The translations under genes were made by a program, and so were the position numbers. Positions 1-7,546 of a stretch of 64,000 nt of DNA are shown here, in pieces (the stretch's first letter is position 1; each line of letters starts with the position of its first letter). The notes under the pieces are model-generated. The model saw only the letters and a program-made list of their open reading frames with translations. It ran no database searches and was not told the origin of the DNA. The stretch is taken from NCBI RefSeq assembly GCF_001584335.1, contig NZ_LSBB01000001.1:806001-870000 (forward strand). The letters run 5' to 3'. This stretch comes from Bacillus atrophaeus (GTDB lineage Bacteria; Bacillota; Bacilli; Bacillales; Bacillaceae).

Positions 1-1216
1 ATTATCCGTCGGGCAGGCGGAGAATCTGCTGTCTTCCCAAAACCGTTCTGTCAGAAAAACAGTGTGGGAGCGCCTGAATAAAGCTTGGGAGCGGGAAGAG
101 GACATTTTCAGCAGCACATTAAACCATCTGGCGGGATTCCGTCTGCAAACCTATAAAGCGCGGGGCTGGGACAATGCGCTTAAAGAGCCGCTTGCCATTA
201 ATCGAATGAAAAAAGAAACGCTGGACGTCATGTGGCAGGTCATCACCGATCATAAGCAGCCGTTTGTTAATTATCTTCATAGAAAAGCGTCACTCCTTGG
301 CGTCGACCAGCTAAATTGGTATGACGTTGAAACGCCCGTCGGAGAAGACGTGAAGGAATATTCGTATGATGAAGCGGCGAATTTGATTGTCAGTCAGTTT
401 GCGACGTTCGGCCAAAAGCTTTCAGCATTTACCGAAAAAGCGTTCCGAGACCGCTGGATTGAAGCGGAAGACCGCAGCGGAAAAAGGGTCGGAGGCTTCT
501 GTACAAGTTTTCCGGAAAGCGGGGAGTCGCGCATATTTATGACCTATTCGGGCAGTGCCTCAAACGTTGCCACACTAGCCCATGAACTCGGCCACGCGTT
601 TCATCAGGAAGCCATGCTGAATGTGCGCCCGTTAAACAGAGGCTACGCAATGAACGTAGCTGAAACGGCTTCTACCTTTGCGGAAATGATCGTTGCTGAT
701 GCAACAGTAAAACAGGCGGAAACCAAGGAACAAAAACTTGTTTTGCTTGAAGATAAAGTCCAGAGAAGCGTCGCGTTTTTCATGAATATCCATGCCAGAT
801 TTTTATTCGAAACGGCATTTTATGAAGAGCGAAAACAGGGAATCGTACCGGCTGACAGATTAAATGAGCTGATGATTGAGGCTCAACAGGAAGCTTTCTG
901 CGGCGCTTTAGGAGAGTATCATCCGCATTTTTGGGCGTCAAAGCTTCATTTTCATATTACAAGAGTGCCGTTTTATCATTTTCCGTATACATTCGGCTAT
1001 CTGTTTTCACTTGGCATTTACGCTTCGGCTTTACAGGAAAAAGCCGGGTTTGAAGAAAAATACATGGCTCTCTTGCATGATACGGCTTCAATGACAGTGG
1101 AAGACTTGGCGATGAAGCACTTAGGCGCTGATTTAACCAAACGGGATTTTTGGGAACACGCCATAAGTCTGGCGGTACAGGATGCTGAGGAGTTTTTGCA
1201 ACTGACCGAATCTTAA
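1..1216 (+). CDS. yusX: oligoendopeptidase F-family zinc peptidase (M3B), 5' end missing
   Basis: The frame is open to the left edge of the window, so only the C-terminal part of about 400 residues is visible. It contains the zinc-metallopeptidase motif HELGH (near base 582, followed by AFHQE), with the third-ligand region downstream (NVAETASTFAEM). This is the catalytic half of M3B oligopeptidases, cytoplasmic enzymes that trim short peptides. The gene lies next to yusW and yusV as in B. subtilis, which supports the name. A strong terminator follows. The true start lies outside the window. Confidence 0.88.
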   Translation, partial: LSVGQAENLLSSQNRSVRKTVWERLNKAWEREEDIFSSTLNHLAGFRLQTYKARGWDNALKEPLAINRMKKETLDVMWQVITDHKQPFVNYLHRKASLLGVDQLNWYDVETPVGEDVKEYSYDEAANLIVSQFATFGQKLSAFTEKAFRDRWIEAEDRSGKRVGGFCTSFPESGESRIFMTYSGSASNVATLAHELGHAFHQEAMLNVRPLNRGYAMNVAETASTFAEMIVADATVKQAETKEQKLVLLEDKVQRSVAFFMNIHARFLFETAFYEERKQGIVPADRLNELMIEAQQEAFCGALGEYHPHFWASKLHFHITRVPFYHFPYTFGYLFSLGIYASALQEKAGFEEKYMALLHDTASMTVEDLAMKHLGADLTKRDFWEHAISLAVQDAEEFLQLTES

Positions 1217-1224
1217 GCTATACA

Positions 1225-1258
1225 ATAGCCGGGGTCTTTTTAGGCTCCGGCTTTTTTG
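1225..1258 (+). terminator. Rho-independent terminator of yusX
   Basis: A GC-rich stem (AGCCGGGGTC / GGCTCCGGCT) with a short loop is followed by a T run, 9 bases after the yusX stop. Confidence 0.85.
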
Positions 1259-1355
1259 TGTGAAAAAGCATAAAGGCTGCGGTTTTTTCTTCATGAATGA
1301 GGAATCCTCCCCTTGGACATAGCTAAAAAGAATGGAAACTATAGGAGTGAATAAA

Positions 1356-1799
1356 ATGAGCTTGATCAGGATGACGGGAGCCTTTTGTCTCGTGGTGATA
1401 ATGATAGCGGGCTGCCGGCTGAATGAAGAACAACAGCAAGGAAATTCCGCGGTTGAAAACGCGCCTGTTTCAAATATGAAGCCTGTGCCTTATGATCATT
1501 TCTCGCTCCAGGTGAACTATGGAAACGGGGAGCATAACCGCTATGAAGGCATGTACCAAAAGAACGGGGATAATGAAAAAGCTGAAATTGAAGATAAGCT
1601 GTCAGGCATTCACCAGGAAGGTGAAGAAGCGCTGGATGAAATGAAAATGATCCTGAGCGAGCTTGCGGTCAATCAGCATATGACAGATCAAGAAACGATT
1701 CGGAATGTACTGGAATCCTTTAATTTAGACAGCCATTACGACCATCTTCGTTTGAACATAAAGCTTCACGACGGAACTGTAAGAGAAATAAAAAAATAG
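1356..1799 (+). CDS. yusW: small lipoprotein of unknown function
   Basis: The 147-residue protein starts at the ATG preceded by AGGAG eight bases upstream; an earlier in-frame ATG at 1332 has no such site. The N-terminus is a lipoprotein signal peptide: basic MSLIR, a hydrophobic stretch, and a lipobox ending IAGC. The mature part is acidic and hydrophilic with no recognised domain, so it is probably anchored on the outer face of the membrane. Its position between yusX and yusV matches yusW. The function is unknown. Confidence 0.75.
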   Translation: MSLIRMTGAFCLVVIMIAGCRLNEEQQQGNSAVENAPVSNMKPVPYDHFSLQVNYGNGEHNRYEGMYQKNGDNEKAEIEDKLSGIHQEGEEALDEMKMILSELAVNQHMTDQETIRNVLESFNLDSHYDHLRLNIKLHDGTVREIKK

Positions 1800-1838
1800 C
1801 ATCATCCGGAAGAGCCCGCATTCGTTCCAAAAACTAAT

Positions 1839-1853
1839 TGAAAATGATTTTCA
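1839..1853. promoter_or_regulatory. Fur box upstream of yusV
   Basis: TGAAAATGATTTTCA is a perfect 7-1-7 palindrome matching the Bacillus Fur consensus TGATAATNATTATCA at most positions. It lies about 160 bases before yusV, a siderophore-uptake ATPase gene, where iron repression is expected. Confidence 0.8.
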
Positions 1854-2012
1854 AAGTCATTGTTATCTGCTACAATGAAGGATATATGGCCTTATAGTGA
1901 AGTGATTATTTTATCACTTGTATAGATGATAATATTTGAGAAACATACATTCAGTATAAAAAGCGCAATACATAAGTGTTGCTAAAGTCAGCGAAAAGGA
2001 GCGGTTACGGGT

Positions 2013-2834
2013 ATGAGTGCAATTTCTACAGAAACGTTGAGCTTAGGGTACGGGGATGCTGTTATTATTGATGAGTTGAATTTAACGATTCCAAAAGGTG
2101 AAATAACCGTATTTATCGGCAGCAACGGCTGCGGAAAATCGACACTTTTACGTTCTTTGGCGCGGCTGATGAAGCCGCAGGGCGGATCTGTGCTCCTCGA
2201 AGGAAAAGCAATCGCCAAACTGCCGACAAAAGAGGTCGCGAAGGAGCTTGCGATTCTGCCGCAGGGGCCCGCTGCTCCCGAGGGATTAACCGTGCATCAG
2301 CTGGTCAAGCAAGGAAGGTATCCGTATCAAAACTGGCTGAAACAATGGTCAAAAGCTGATGAGGATGCCGTGAATAGAGCGCTCAAAGCGACAAAGCTGG
2401 AAGAGATGGCTGACCGTGCCGTTGATTCGTTGTCAGGCGGACAGCGGCAGCGGGCTTGGATTGCAATGACACTCGCACAAGAAACGGATATTATTCTTCT
2501 TGATGAACCGACAACCTATCTGGACATGACCCATCAGATCGAAATCCTGGATTTGCTGTTTGAGCTGAACGAAAAGGAACAACGGACGATTGTGATGGTT
2601 CTGCATGATTTGAATTTAGCCTGCCGCTATGCCCATCATTTGGTTGCGATTAAAGACAAACAAATTTACGCTGAGGGCCGGCCGGAAGAAGTCATAAACT
2701 GTGATCTCGTGCAAAATGTGTTTTCTATGAACTGTCAGGTGACACAAGACCCGCTGTTTGGAACGCCTCTTTGTATTCCGCACGGACGGGGCAGATGTAT
2801 TGTTCAGGAAACGGCTCTTTCATCTCACGGATAA
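2013..2834 (+). CDS. yusV: iron-siderophore ABC transporter ATP-binding protein
   Basis: A 273-residue ABC ATPase of the FecE/FhuC type. Walker A is GSNGCGKST (residues about 36-44), the signature is LSGGQRQR (about 142), and Walker B is IILLDEPT. The long upstream leader carries a Fur box. In B. subtilis YusV is the shared ATPase that energises separately encoded siderophore permeases such as FeuABC, so the lack of an adjacent permease is expected. The ATG is preceded by AAGGAG. Confidence 0.93.
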   Translation: MSAISTETLSLGYGDAVIIDELNLTIPKGEITVFIGSNGCGKSTLLRSLARLMKPQGGSVLLEGKAIAKLPTKEVAKELAILPQGPAAPEGLTVHQLVKQGRYPYQNWLKQWSKADEDAVNRALKATKLEEMADRAVDSLSGGQRQRAWIAMTLAQETDIILLDEPTTYLDMTHQIEILDLLFELNEKEQRTIVMVLHDLNLACRYAHHLVAIKDKQIYAEGRPEEVINCDLVQNVFSMNCQVTQDPLFGTPLCIPHGRGRCIVQETALSSHG

Positions 2835-2909
2835 GTACCGCAGCAAAGGAGATTCTGCCAGAGAACGGCTGCTCCTTTTTTGTTTTTACGCAGAGAGGAA
2901 GGTGTGAAA

Positions 2910-3152
2910 ATGGAGCAAAAACTACAAGAACAGCTCGACGGATTACTGGAAAAATACACAGAACTTCTTCTTGGTGAAACAGACGCTGAATTAAAAGAAG
3001 ACGTGAAGCAATGGATATTGTACACGCACATGGCCAAAAGTATGCCTCCGCTTGTGAGGCATTGGAACGAATCGTATCCTGACGCCAAACAGGGAATTAA
3101 AGAAGTCATTCAGCATATTAAAGAGTTAAATGAAGAGCATCGAAAAAAATAG
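2910..3152 (+). CDS. yusU: conserved small hypothetical protein YusU
   Basis: An 80-residue hydrophilic, mostly helical protein (MEQKLQEQLDGLLEKY). The start was set at the ATG behind GAGGAAGGTG; the longer open frame from 2880 has no ribosome site. There is no signal peptide or membrane segment. It follows yusV as in B. subtilis and may share its iron-responsive transcript. No function is known to me. Confidence 0.78.
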   Translation: MEQKLQEQLDGLLEKYTELLLGETDAELKEDVKQWILYTHMAKSMPPLVRHWNESYPDAKQGIKEVIQHIKELNEEHRKK

Positions 3153-3163
3153 TGACCTATAAA

Positions 3164-3208
3164 AAAGCAGTTTGCCGCGCAGCATCACACGGCAAACTGT
3201 TTTTTTGT
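3164..3208 (+). terminator. terminator after yusU
   Basis: The stem AGTTTGCCG / CGGCAAACT is followed by a T run, just after the yusU stop. Confidence 0.85.
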
Positions 3209-3237
3209 TCTGACTGATAAACTGCATTTTTTAACAG

Positions 3238-3274
3238 CAAAAAACCCGCGGAATAATAAAATTCTGCGGGTTTC
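3238..3274 (-). terminator. terminator of yusP (minus strand)
   Basis: AAACCCGCGGAAT / ATTCTGCGGGTTT is an inverted repeat between the convergent yusU and yusP. It has a T run in the minus direction and partial bidirectional potential. Confidence 0.75.
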
Positions 3275-3286
3275 TCATCATACAAA

Positions 3287-4906
3287 CTAGTGGGAAGGAG
3301 ATCCGACTGCTTTTGCCTTCTCCTCTTTTTCTTGCTCCTCCCCAGCCTTTTTATTAGAAAGCTTAATCGGTTTGACGAACAAAGTGAGTACGGCTCCGAT
3401 CACAATAAAGGCGAGGCCTGCGTAAAACACACTGTGAAGCGAATCCATCAAAGATGTTTTTAAAATCGGCACGATGTGTGAAGAAAACGCCGCCGGAATT
3501 TGTTTTACTGCTTCCGGACTGAACAGAGACTGAAGCAGCCCTTGCGGATCTTTGTCTATCATGCCTTTAAACTGGTCGGCAAAGGAACTGGCCTGTGCCG
3601 GAAGCGAATTTAAGTAAGGAACGAGTTTGTCGGTTAAAAGGGTGCCTGATCTGGCGTTCATTACGGCCCCCAGCACTGTAATTCCAAATGTTCCTCCAAT
3701 GGAGCGGAAGAACTGGCTTGAGGAGGTGACAACTCCAAGCTCCTCTTTTGAAAAGCTCTCTTGCAGCGCTAATGTGAGAATCGGCATGACCAGACCCATG
3801 CCAAGCCCTATGATCGCCATGTAGCTTGTCGCCACAAGCTTACTCGTATCAAGGTCCAATGTTGTTAACAGAAGGAACCCGCCTGCCATAATCACCATAC
3901 CTGTGATAATTTGCGGCTTAATTCCCACTTTATACACAAGCTGACCGCCGATAATACTCGTAATAATCATAGAGACCATCATCGGCGTCATAATGGTGCC
4001 TGATTCAGACGCGCTGACACCCACAATCCCCTGCATAAAGAAAGGAACAAACGTGACTGCGCCGAACATCCCGATACTCATAAAGAAGCCGATCAGATTC
4101 AGGAATGTAAACGTTCTGTTTTTAAATAGATACATAGGAAGAATCGGTTCTTTTGCTTTTGTTTCCGCTATGATAAAACCTATAATGCCGATAAGGGCGA
4201 GCGCGAACAATCCGAGAATCTGCCAAGAACCCCACGCGTAATCTTTACCTCCGAAACTAAGAGCAAGAAGCAAGCTCACGACACCGACAACCATGGTGAA
4301 AATGCCGGCAATATCGAAATTGATCGGCCCTGTTTGTTTGCGGCCCTGTAATCCTCTGGCAATGAAAATAACGGCAACAATCCCGACAGGAAGGTTAATA
4401 TAAAAGACCCATTTCCAATTTAAAGTATCGACAATCCAGCCGCCGATCTGCGGTCCGATGACGGATGCAAGACCGTAAATCGCCCCAAAGACCCCTTGAA
4501 ATTTGGCACGCTGTTTACCTGTAAATAAATCCCCGACTACAATCATAGCCATTGGCATCATGATACCGCCGCCTATTCCTTGTAATCCGCGGAATATAAT
4601 CAATTCAGTCATATTGTTGGCCATTCCGCACAGTGCTGACGCGGCCATAAAGATGATCAAACCTGAAACATAGACAACGCGGCGCCCTAATAAGTCGGCT
4701 AATTTACCGGCAATCGGGACAACAGTCGTTGAGGTTAAAAGATACGCCGTAGTCAACCAGGTCATCATACTTAAACCGCCAAGATCGCCTACAATTTTCG
4801 GCATGGCTGTTCCTACAATCGTACCGTCAAGCGCTGAAAAAAACATGGCTATAATTAAGCCGGTTAATAATAAAGTGCGTTTAGGATTTTTGCTTTCTGT
4901 ACTCAT
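3287..4906 (-). CDS. yusP: MFS multidrug efflux transporter, 14-TM DHA2 (EmrB/QacA) family
   Basis: About 539 residues with many hydrophobic segments, the length of the 14-helix DHA2 drug:proton antiporters. Family motifs are visible: the N-terminal ALDGTIVGTAMPKI segment with the conserved acidic residue of TM1, and GRRVVY in loop 2-3. The second in-frame ATG (MSTESKNPKRT) was chosen because GAGGAA lies at a normal distance from it and abuts the first ATG. The MarR regulator gene lies immediately upstream in the same direction, so the pair is probably one drug-responsive operon. Confidence 0.88.
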   Translation of the reverse strand: MSTESKNPKRTLLLTGLIIAMFFSALDGTIVGTAMPKIVGDLGGLSMMTWLTTAYLLTSTTVVPIAGKLADLLGRRVVYVSGLIIFMAASALCGMANNMTELIIFRGLQGIGGGIMMPMAMIVVGDLFTGKQRAKFQGVFGAIYGLASVIGPQIGGWIVDTLNWKWVFYINLPVGIVAVIFIARGLQGRKQTGPINFDIAGIFTMVVGVVSLLLALSFGGKDYAWGSWQILGLFALALIGIIGFIIAETKAKEPILPMYLFKNRTFTFLNLIGFFMSIGMFGAVTFVPFFMQGIVGVSASESGTIMTPMMVSMIITSIIGGQLVYKVGIKPQIITGMVIMAGGFLLLTTLDLDTSKLVATSYMAIIGLGMGLVMPILTLALQESFSKEELGVVTSSSQFFRSIGGTFGITVLGAVMNARSGTLLTDKLVPYLNSLPAQASSFADQFKGMIDKDPQGLLQSLFSPEAVKQIPAAFSSHIVPILKTSLMDSLHSVFYAGLAFIVIGAVLTLFVKPIKLSNKKAGEEQEKEEKAKAVGSPSH

Positions 4907-4937
4907 TTCTACCATTTCCTCTTTTCTTTAAAAATGT

Positions 4938-5384
4938 TTATGTTTCCGTTGTTTCAGCAGCCGCTTGAGCAAGTTTTTGAGTAATCTGTGCTGCCTGTAA
5001 CAGTTCTTCTTCTGTCAGAAACGAAAGGTATCGTGCCAATATTGCTTTTCTTCCCGTCAAAATGTCTTCAAACTTTTTATCTCCTTCAGCAGTAAGGCTG
5101 ATATTGATGACTCTTCTGTCTTCTGTATCATGTTTTCTGACGACAAGATTCTTTTGTTCAAGGCGGTCCACCATTAAAGTCACCGCACTTGGCTTGACCT
5201 CCATGCGCTCTGCAATTTCAGAAATTTTGCAGCTTCCGTGTTTCTTTAAGCTGGCCAAAACGAACAATTGTGCAGGTGTGACACCCTGTTTTTCCATACT
5301 TTCTACCATTTCAGGCTGTATTTTTTGGAAAAGTGTCTGAAGTGACAATTGAATATCAGACATTACTTGATCCGCATTCATCAT
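4938..5384 (-). CDS. yusO: MarR-family transcriptional regulator
   Basis: A 148-residue MarR-type winged helix. The DNA-binding part reads CKISEIAERMEVKPSAVTLMVDRLE (two parts of one helix-turn-helix), followed by a wing with the typical DRRVINISLT. It is the first gene of the operon with the efflux pump and, by analogy with MarR/EmrR pairs, should repress it. An AT-rich inverted repeat 30 bases upstream is a plausible operator. GAGGAG precedes the start. Confidence 0.88.
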   Translation of the reverse strand: MMNADQVMSDIQLSLQTLFQKIQPEMVESMEKQGVTPAQLFVLASLKKHGSCKISEIAERMEVKPSAVTLMVDRLEQKNLVVRKHDTEDRRVINISLTAEGDKKFEDILTGRKAILARYLSFLTEEELLQAAQITQKLAQAAAETTET

Positions 5385-5413
5385 AATTTCTCCTCTGTTA
5401 TAAATAATATGAA

Positions 5414-5458
5414 TTTATATTTAACCCACTAAAATAATTAATGCCTATTAAATATAAA
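5414..5458 (-). promoter_or_regulatory. putative YusO operator: long AT-rich inverted repeat
   Basis: TTTATATTTAA (5414-5424) and its exact reverse complement TTAAATATAAA (5448-5458) flank the presumed promoter of yusO-yusP. The arms are centred 34 bases apart, about three helical turns. That they bind YusO is inference from position. Confidence 0.5.
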
Positions 5459-5511
5459 TAAGGATTAAGTATAAGTCAACTCTTTTCTTAAGGGATTAAA
5501 AACAAAACAAA

Positions 5512-5550
5512 AAAGGATAGATGCTCATTGAACATCGTATCCTTTCGCCG
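5512..5550 (-). terminator. terminator of the coat-protein pair
   Basis: AAAAGGATA / TATCCTTT arms around a short loop precede a T run in the minus direction, downstream of the CotF-type genes. Confidence 0.65.
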
Positions 5551-5570
5551 GTCTGGTTTTACCGTATGAC

Positions 5571-5903
5571 TTACTGATAAGGCGATTGCTGTTGAAGGGT
5601 TTGCTGGAATTTTTGATGGGACTGCTGCAGCTTTTGCGCATCCTCCGCCTCTATAGAGTACCACCCATACTGGAACATGAGATCATAAAGTTTTCTTTGC
5701 GCTTTTTGTGACTCATCAAAAATGGATTGAATATCCTGATAGAGAGACTCATGGCTGAATTCGTGCAAGGCTGTGCAATAAGAAGAAGTGATATATTTTT
5801 CTGTTGTCAGCAGCTCATTGACGAAATCTCTGTCATTCATTTGAGAAGTCGCCGGCACTGGCGTTTCCGGGTTGCTGATTTTTTGCTGATTTTGCTGATT
5901 CAT
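5571..5903 (-). CDS. CotF-family spore coat-like protein
   Basis: A 110-residue Gln-rich protein with a helical core (DRDFVNELLTTEKYITSSYC) typical of the spore-coat CotF family, a ferritin-like helical bundle. GGAGG precedes the start. It lies 12 bases behind a second CotF-like gene, so both are probably co-transcribed late in sporulation. One of the two corresponds to B. subtilis yusN; I cannot say which with certainty. No catalytic residues are seen. Confidence 0.75.
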   Translation of the reverse strand: MNQQNQQKISNPETPVPATSQMNDRDFVNELLTTEKYITSSYCTALHEFSHESLYQDIQSIFDESQKAQRKLYDLMFQYGWYSIEAEDAQKLQQSHQKFQQTLQQQSPYQ

Positions 5904-5915
5904 GATTTGAGCCTC

Positions 5916-6173
5916 CTATTGCATGTAGCCAGATGGCTGCTGCCCTTGATTTGGATTCAAGTGGTTTAAAATTCTCTGGTAGTGATCATGATGCATTTGT
6001 CCAACGCGGTCAAGCTCTTGCTTTAAGGCTTGATCCTGACATTGCTGCGCCATAAAATGGGCTTTTTTCATCGCGATTAAATTCCAGTTCAGCATGTCGT
6101 TCAGATACAAATGGTCCTTTGTCGAAATGACAGCAGGCGGTGTCATACCTGAGTTTTGCTGCTGATTATCCAT
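5916..6173 (-). CDS. CotF-family spore coat-like protein (first of pair)
   Basis: An 85-residue protein with the CotF-type core DHLYLNDMLNWNLIAMKKA and a Gln/Asn-rich N-terminus and tail. The start has AGGAGG upstream. It forms a two-gene unit with the downstream CotF-like gene. A structural coat role in the spore is inferred from the family; nothing in the sequence indicates an enzyme. Confidence 0.75.
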   Translation of the reverse strand: MDNQQQNSGMTPPAVISTKDHLYLNDMLNWNLIAMKKAHFMAQQCQDQALKQELDRVGQMHHDHYQRILNHLNPNQGQQPSGYMQ

Positions 6174-6270
6174 AAAAACGCCTCCTATAGTTCTGTTCTT
6201 TTTATGTTTCCTTAAGCCGGCGAATGTATACAGATAAAATGCTGATTCATTAAGAAACGGAGGGAATCAC

Positions 6271-7179
6271 ATGTTGCGAAGCCTGTTTTTGTTTTTATCT
6301 AAAAACAGAACCCTGACCAAGCTTGCCAAGACATACGGCATTCGTTTAGGAGCTGGAAGATTTGTTGCGGGCGACACAATTGCTTCTGCGGTGAAAACGG
6401 TCAAGAGGCTGAATCGGGCGGGTCTTTCCGCTACAATTGATTATCTGGGCGAATATGCGCGCACCGAACAAGAAGCAAAAAAAACCGCGGCGCAATGTAA
6501 GCAGGTGATCGGGGCAATCGCGGAACATCAGCTGGACTCTGAGCTGTCTCTAAAGCTTACTTCAATCGGACTGGACATCTCGGAAGAACTTGCCGTATCC
6601 CATTTGAAGGCGATTTTAAAAGAAGCCAAACACCATGAAGTCGCCGTAACAATTGATATGGAAGATTACTCACGCTATGAGCGGACGCTTCAGATTTACA
6701 AACGGCTGAAGCCGGAGTTTGAAAAGCTGGGAACCGTCATCCAGGCATACCTGTACCGCGCCGCAGAGGATATTAGGAACTTGCATCCCCTTAAGCCGAA
6801 CCTCAGGCTGGTGAAAGGAGCGTATAAAGAATCTGCCGCGGTGGCGTTTCCGGATAAGAAAGGAACCGACCTTCATCTGCAAAACTTGATTAAGCTTCAA
6901 CTGTTAAGCGGAAACTATACCGCCGTTGCGACCCATGACGATGCCATCATTGAATTTACGAAAAAGCTCGTTTCAAAGCACCGCATTCCGAACAGCCAAT
7001 TTGAGTTTCAAATGCTGTACGGAATCAGACCGGAGCGGCAGAAGGAGCTTGCGAAGGAAGGATACCGCTTGCGGGTATACGTCCCGTACGGTACGGATTG
7101 GTACAGCTATTTTATGAGAAGGATTGCAGAAAGACCGGCCAATGCGGCTTTTGTGTTAAAGGGAATCATCAAAAAATAA
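6271..7179 (+). CDS. yusM: proline dehydrogenase
   Basis: A 302-residue FAD-dependent proline dehydrogenase, converting L-proline to pyrroline-5-carboxylate. The TIM-barrel motifs are present: VTIDMEDYSRY mid-protein, LVKGAYKES for substrate and flavin contacts, and the C-terminal YVPYGTDWYSYFMRRIAERP with the paired arginines that bind the proline carboxylate. The length fits monofunctional Bacillus PutB/YusM enzymes. A clear GGAGGG precedes the ATG. In B. subtilis this gene sits beside the fad operon, as here. Confidence 0.92.
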   Translation: MLRSLFLFLSKNRTLTKLAKTYGIRLGAGRFVAGDTIASAVKTVKRLNRAGLSATIDYLGEYARTEQEAKKTAAQCKQVIGAIAEHQLDSELSLKLTSIGLDISEELAVSHLKAILKEAKHHEVAVTIDMEDYSRYERTLQIYKRLKPEFEKLGTVIQAYLYRAAEDIRNLHPLKPNLRLVKGAYKESAAVAFPDKKGTDLHLQNLIKLQLLSGNYTAVATHDDAIIEFTKKLVSKHRIPNSQFEFQMLYGIRPERQKELAKEGYRLRVYVPYGTDWYSYFMRRIAERPANAAFVLKGIIKK

Positions 7180-7208
7180 AAAACAGCCGCGAAAGCAGCT
7201 GCAATCTG

Positions 7209-7349
7209 TTACTCCATGTTATGTTTTTTATATTGCTGGTTTTGGCTTGTCCGTTTTCCGCCTTCATACTTTTGAGACGGACCCGCATTTCCTTTTACGC
7301 TTGCAGCGCTCACCGCGGCTGAGGACGGATCTTTTCTTTCTCGTACCAT
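7209..7349 (-). CDS. yuzL: YuzL-like small protein
   Basis: A 46-residue protein (MVRERKDPSSAAVSAASVKG...) with a perfect GGAGGTGAAGGG ribosome site. Short, basic, Ser/Ala/Lys-rich proteins with the AAVSAASVKG core belong to the YuzL family of endospore formers. It has no signal or membrane segment. The composition resembles small spore proteins, but the function is not established. Confidence 0.72.
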   Translation of the reverse strand: MVRERKDPSSAAVSAASVKGNAGPSQKYEGGKRTSQNQQYKKHNME

Positions 7350-7508
7350 TCCCTTCACCTCCGGCTTTAAGTTGCCCTTATGGTGAATGGTTCATACGCA
7401 GCGCTAAAACAGACAGAAATGAAAAATTTACAATTTAGCTATTGAACTCAGTACCGAAATCTTTTAAGATGAAAGAAGAAAAGGGTTTCATTTTTTTTAG
7501 CTCAAAAA

Positions 7509-7526
7509 TGAATGATTATTCATTCA
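7509..7526. promoter_or_regulatory. FadR operator of the fadNAE operon
   Basis: TGAATGATTATTCATTCA is an exact match to the Bacillus FadR (YsiA) consensus TGAATGAWTANTCATTCA, 21 bases before the fadN start. Long-chain acyl-CoA should release the repressor and induce beta-oxidation. Confidence 0.93.
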
Positions 7527-7546
7527 AAGTTCAAGGGGGATGTTTC

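Noticed and set aside
7247..7438. Plus-strand ORFs between yusM and fadN
   Set aside because: The minus-strand yuzL, with a perfect ribosome site, explains this interval.
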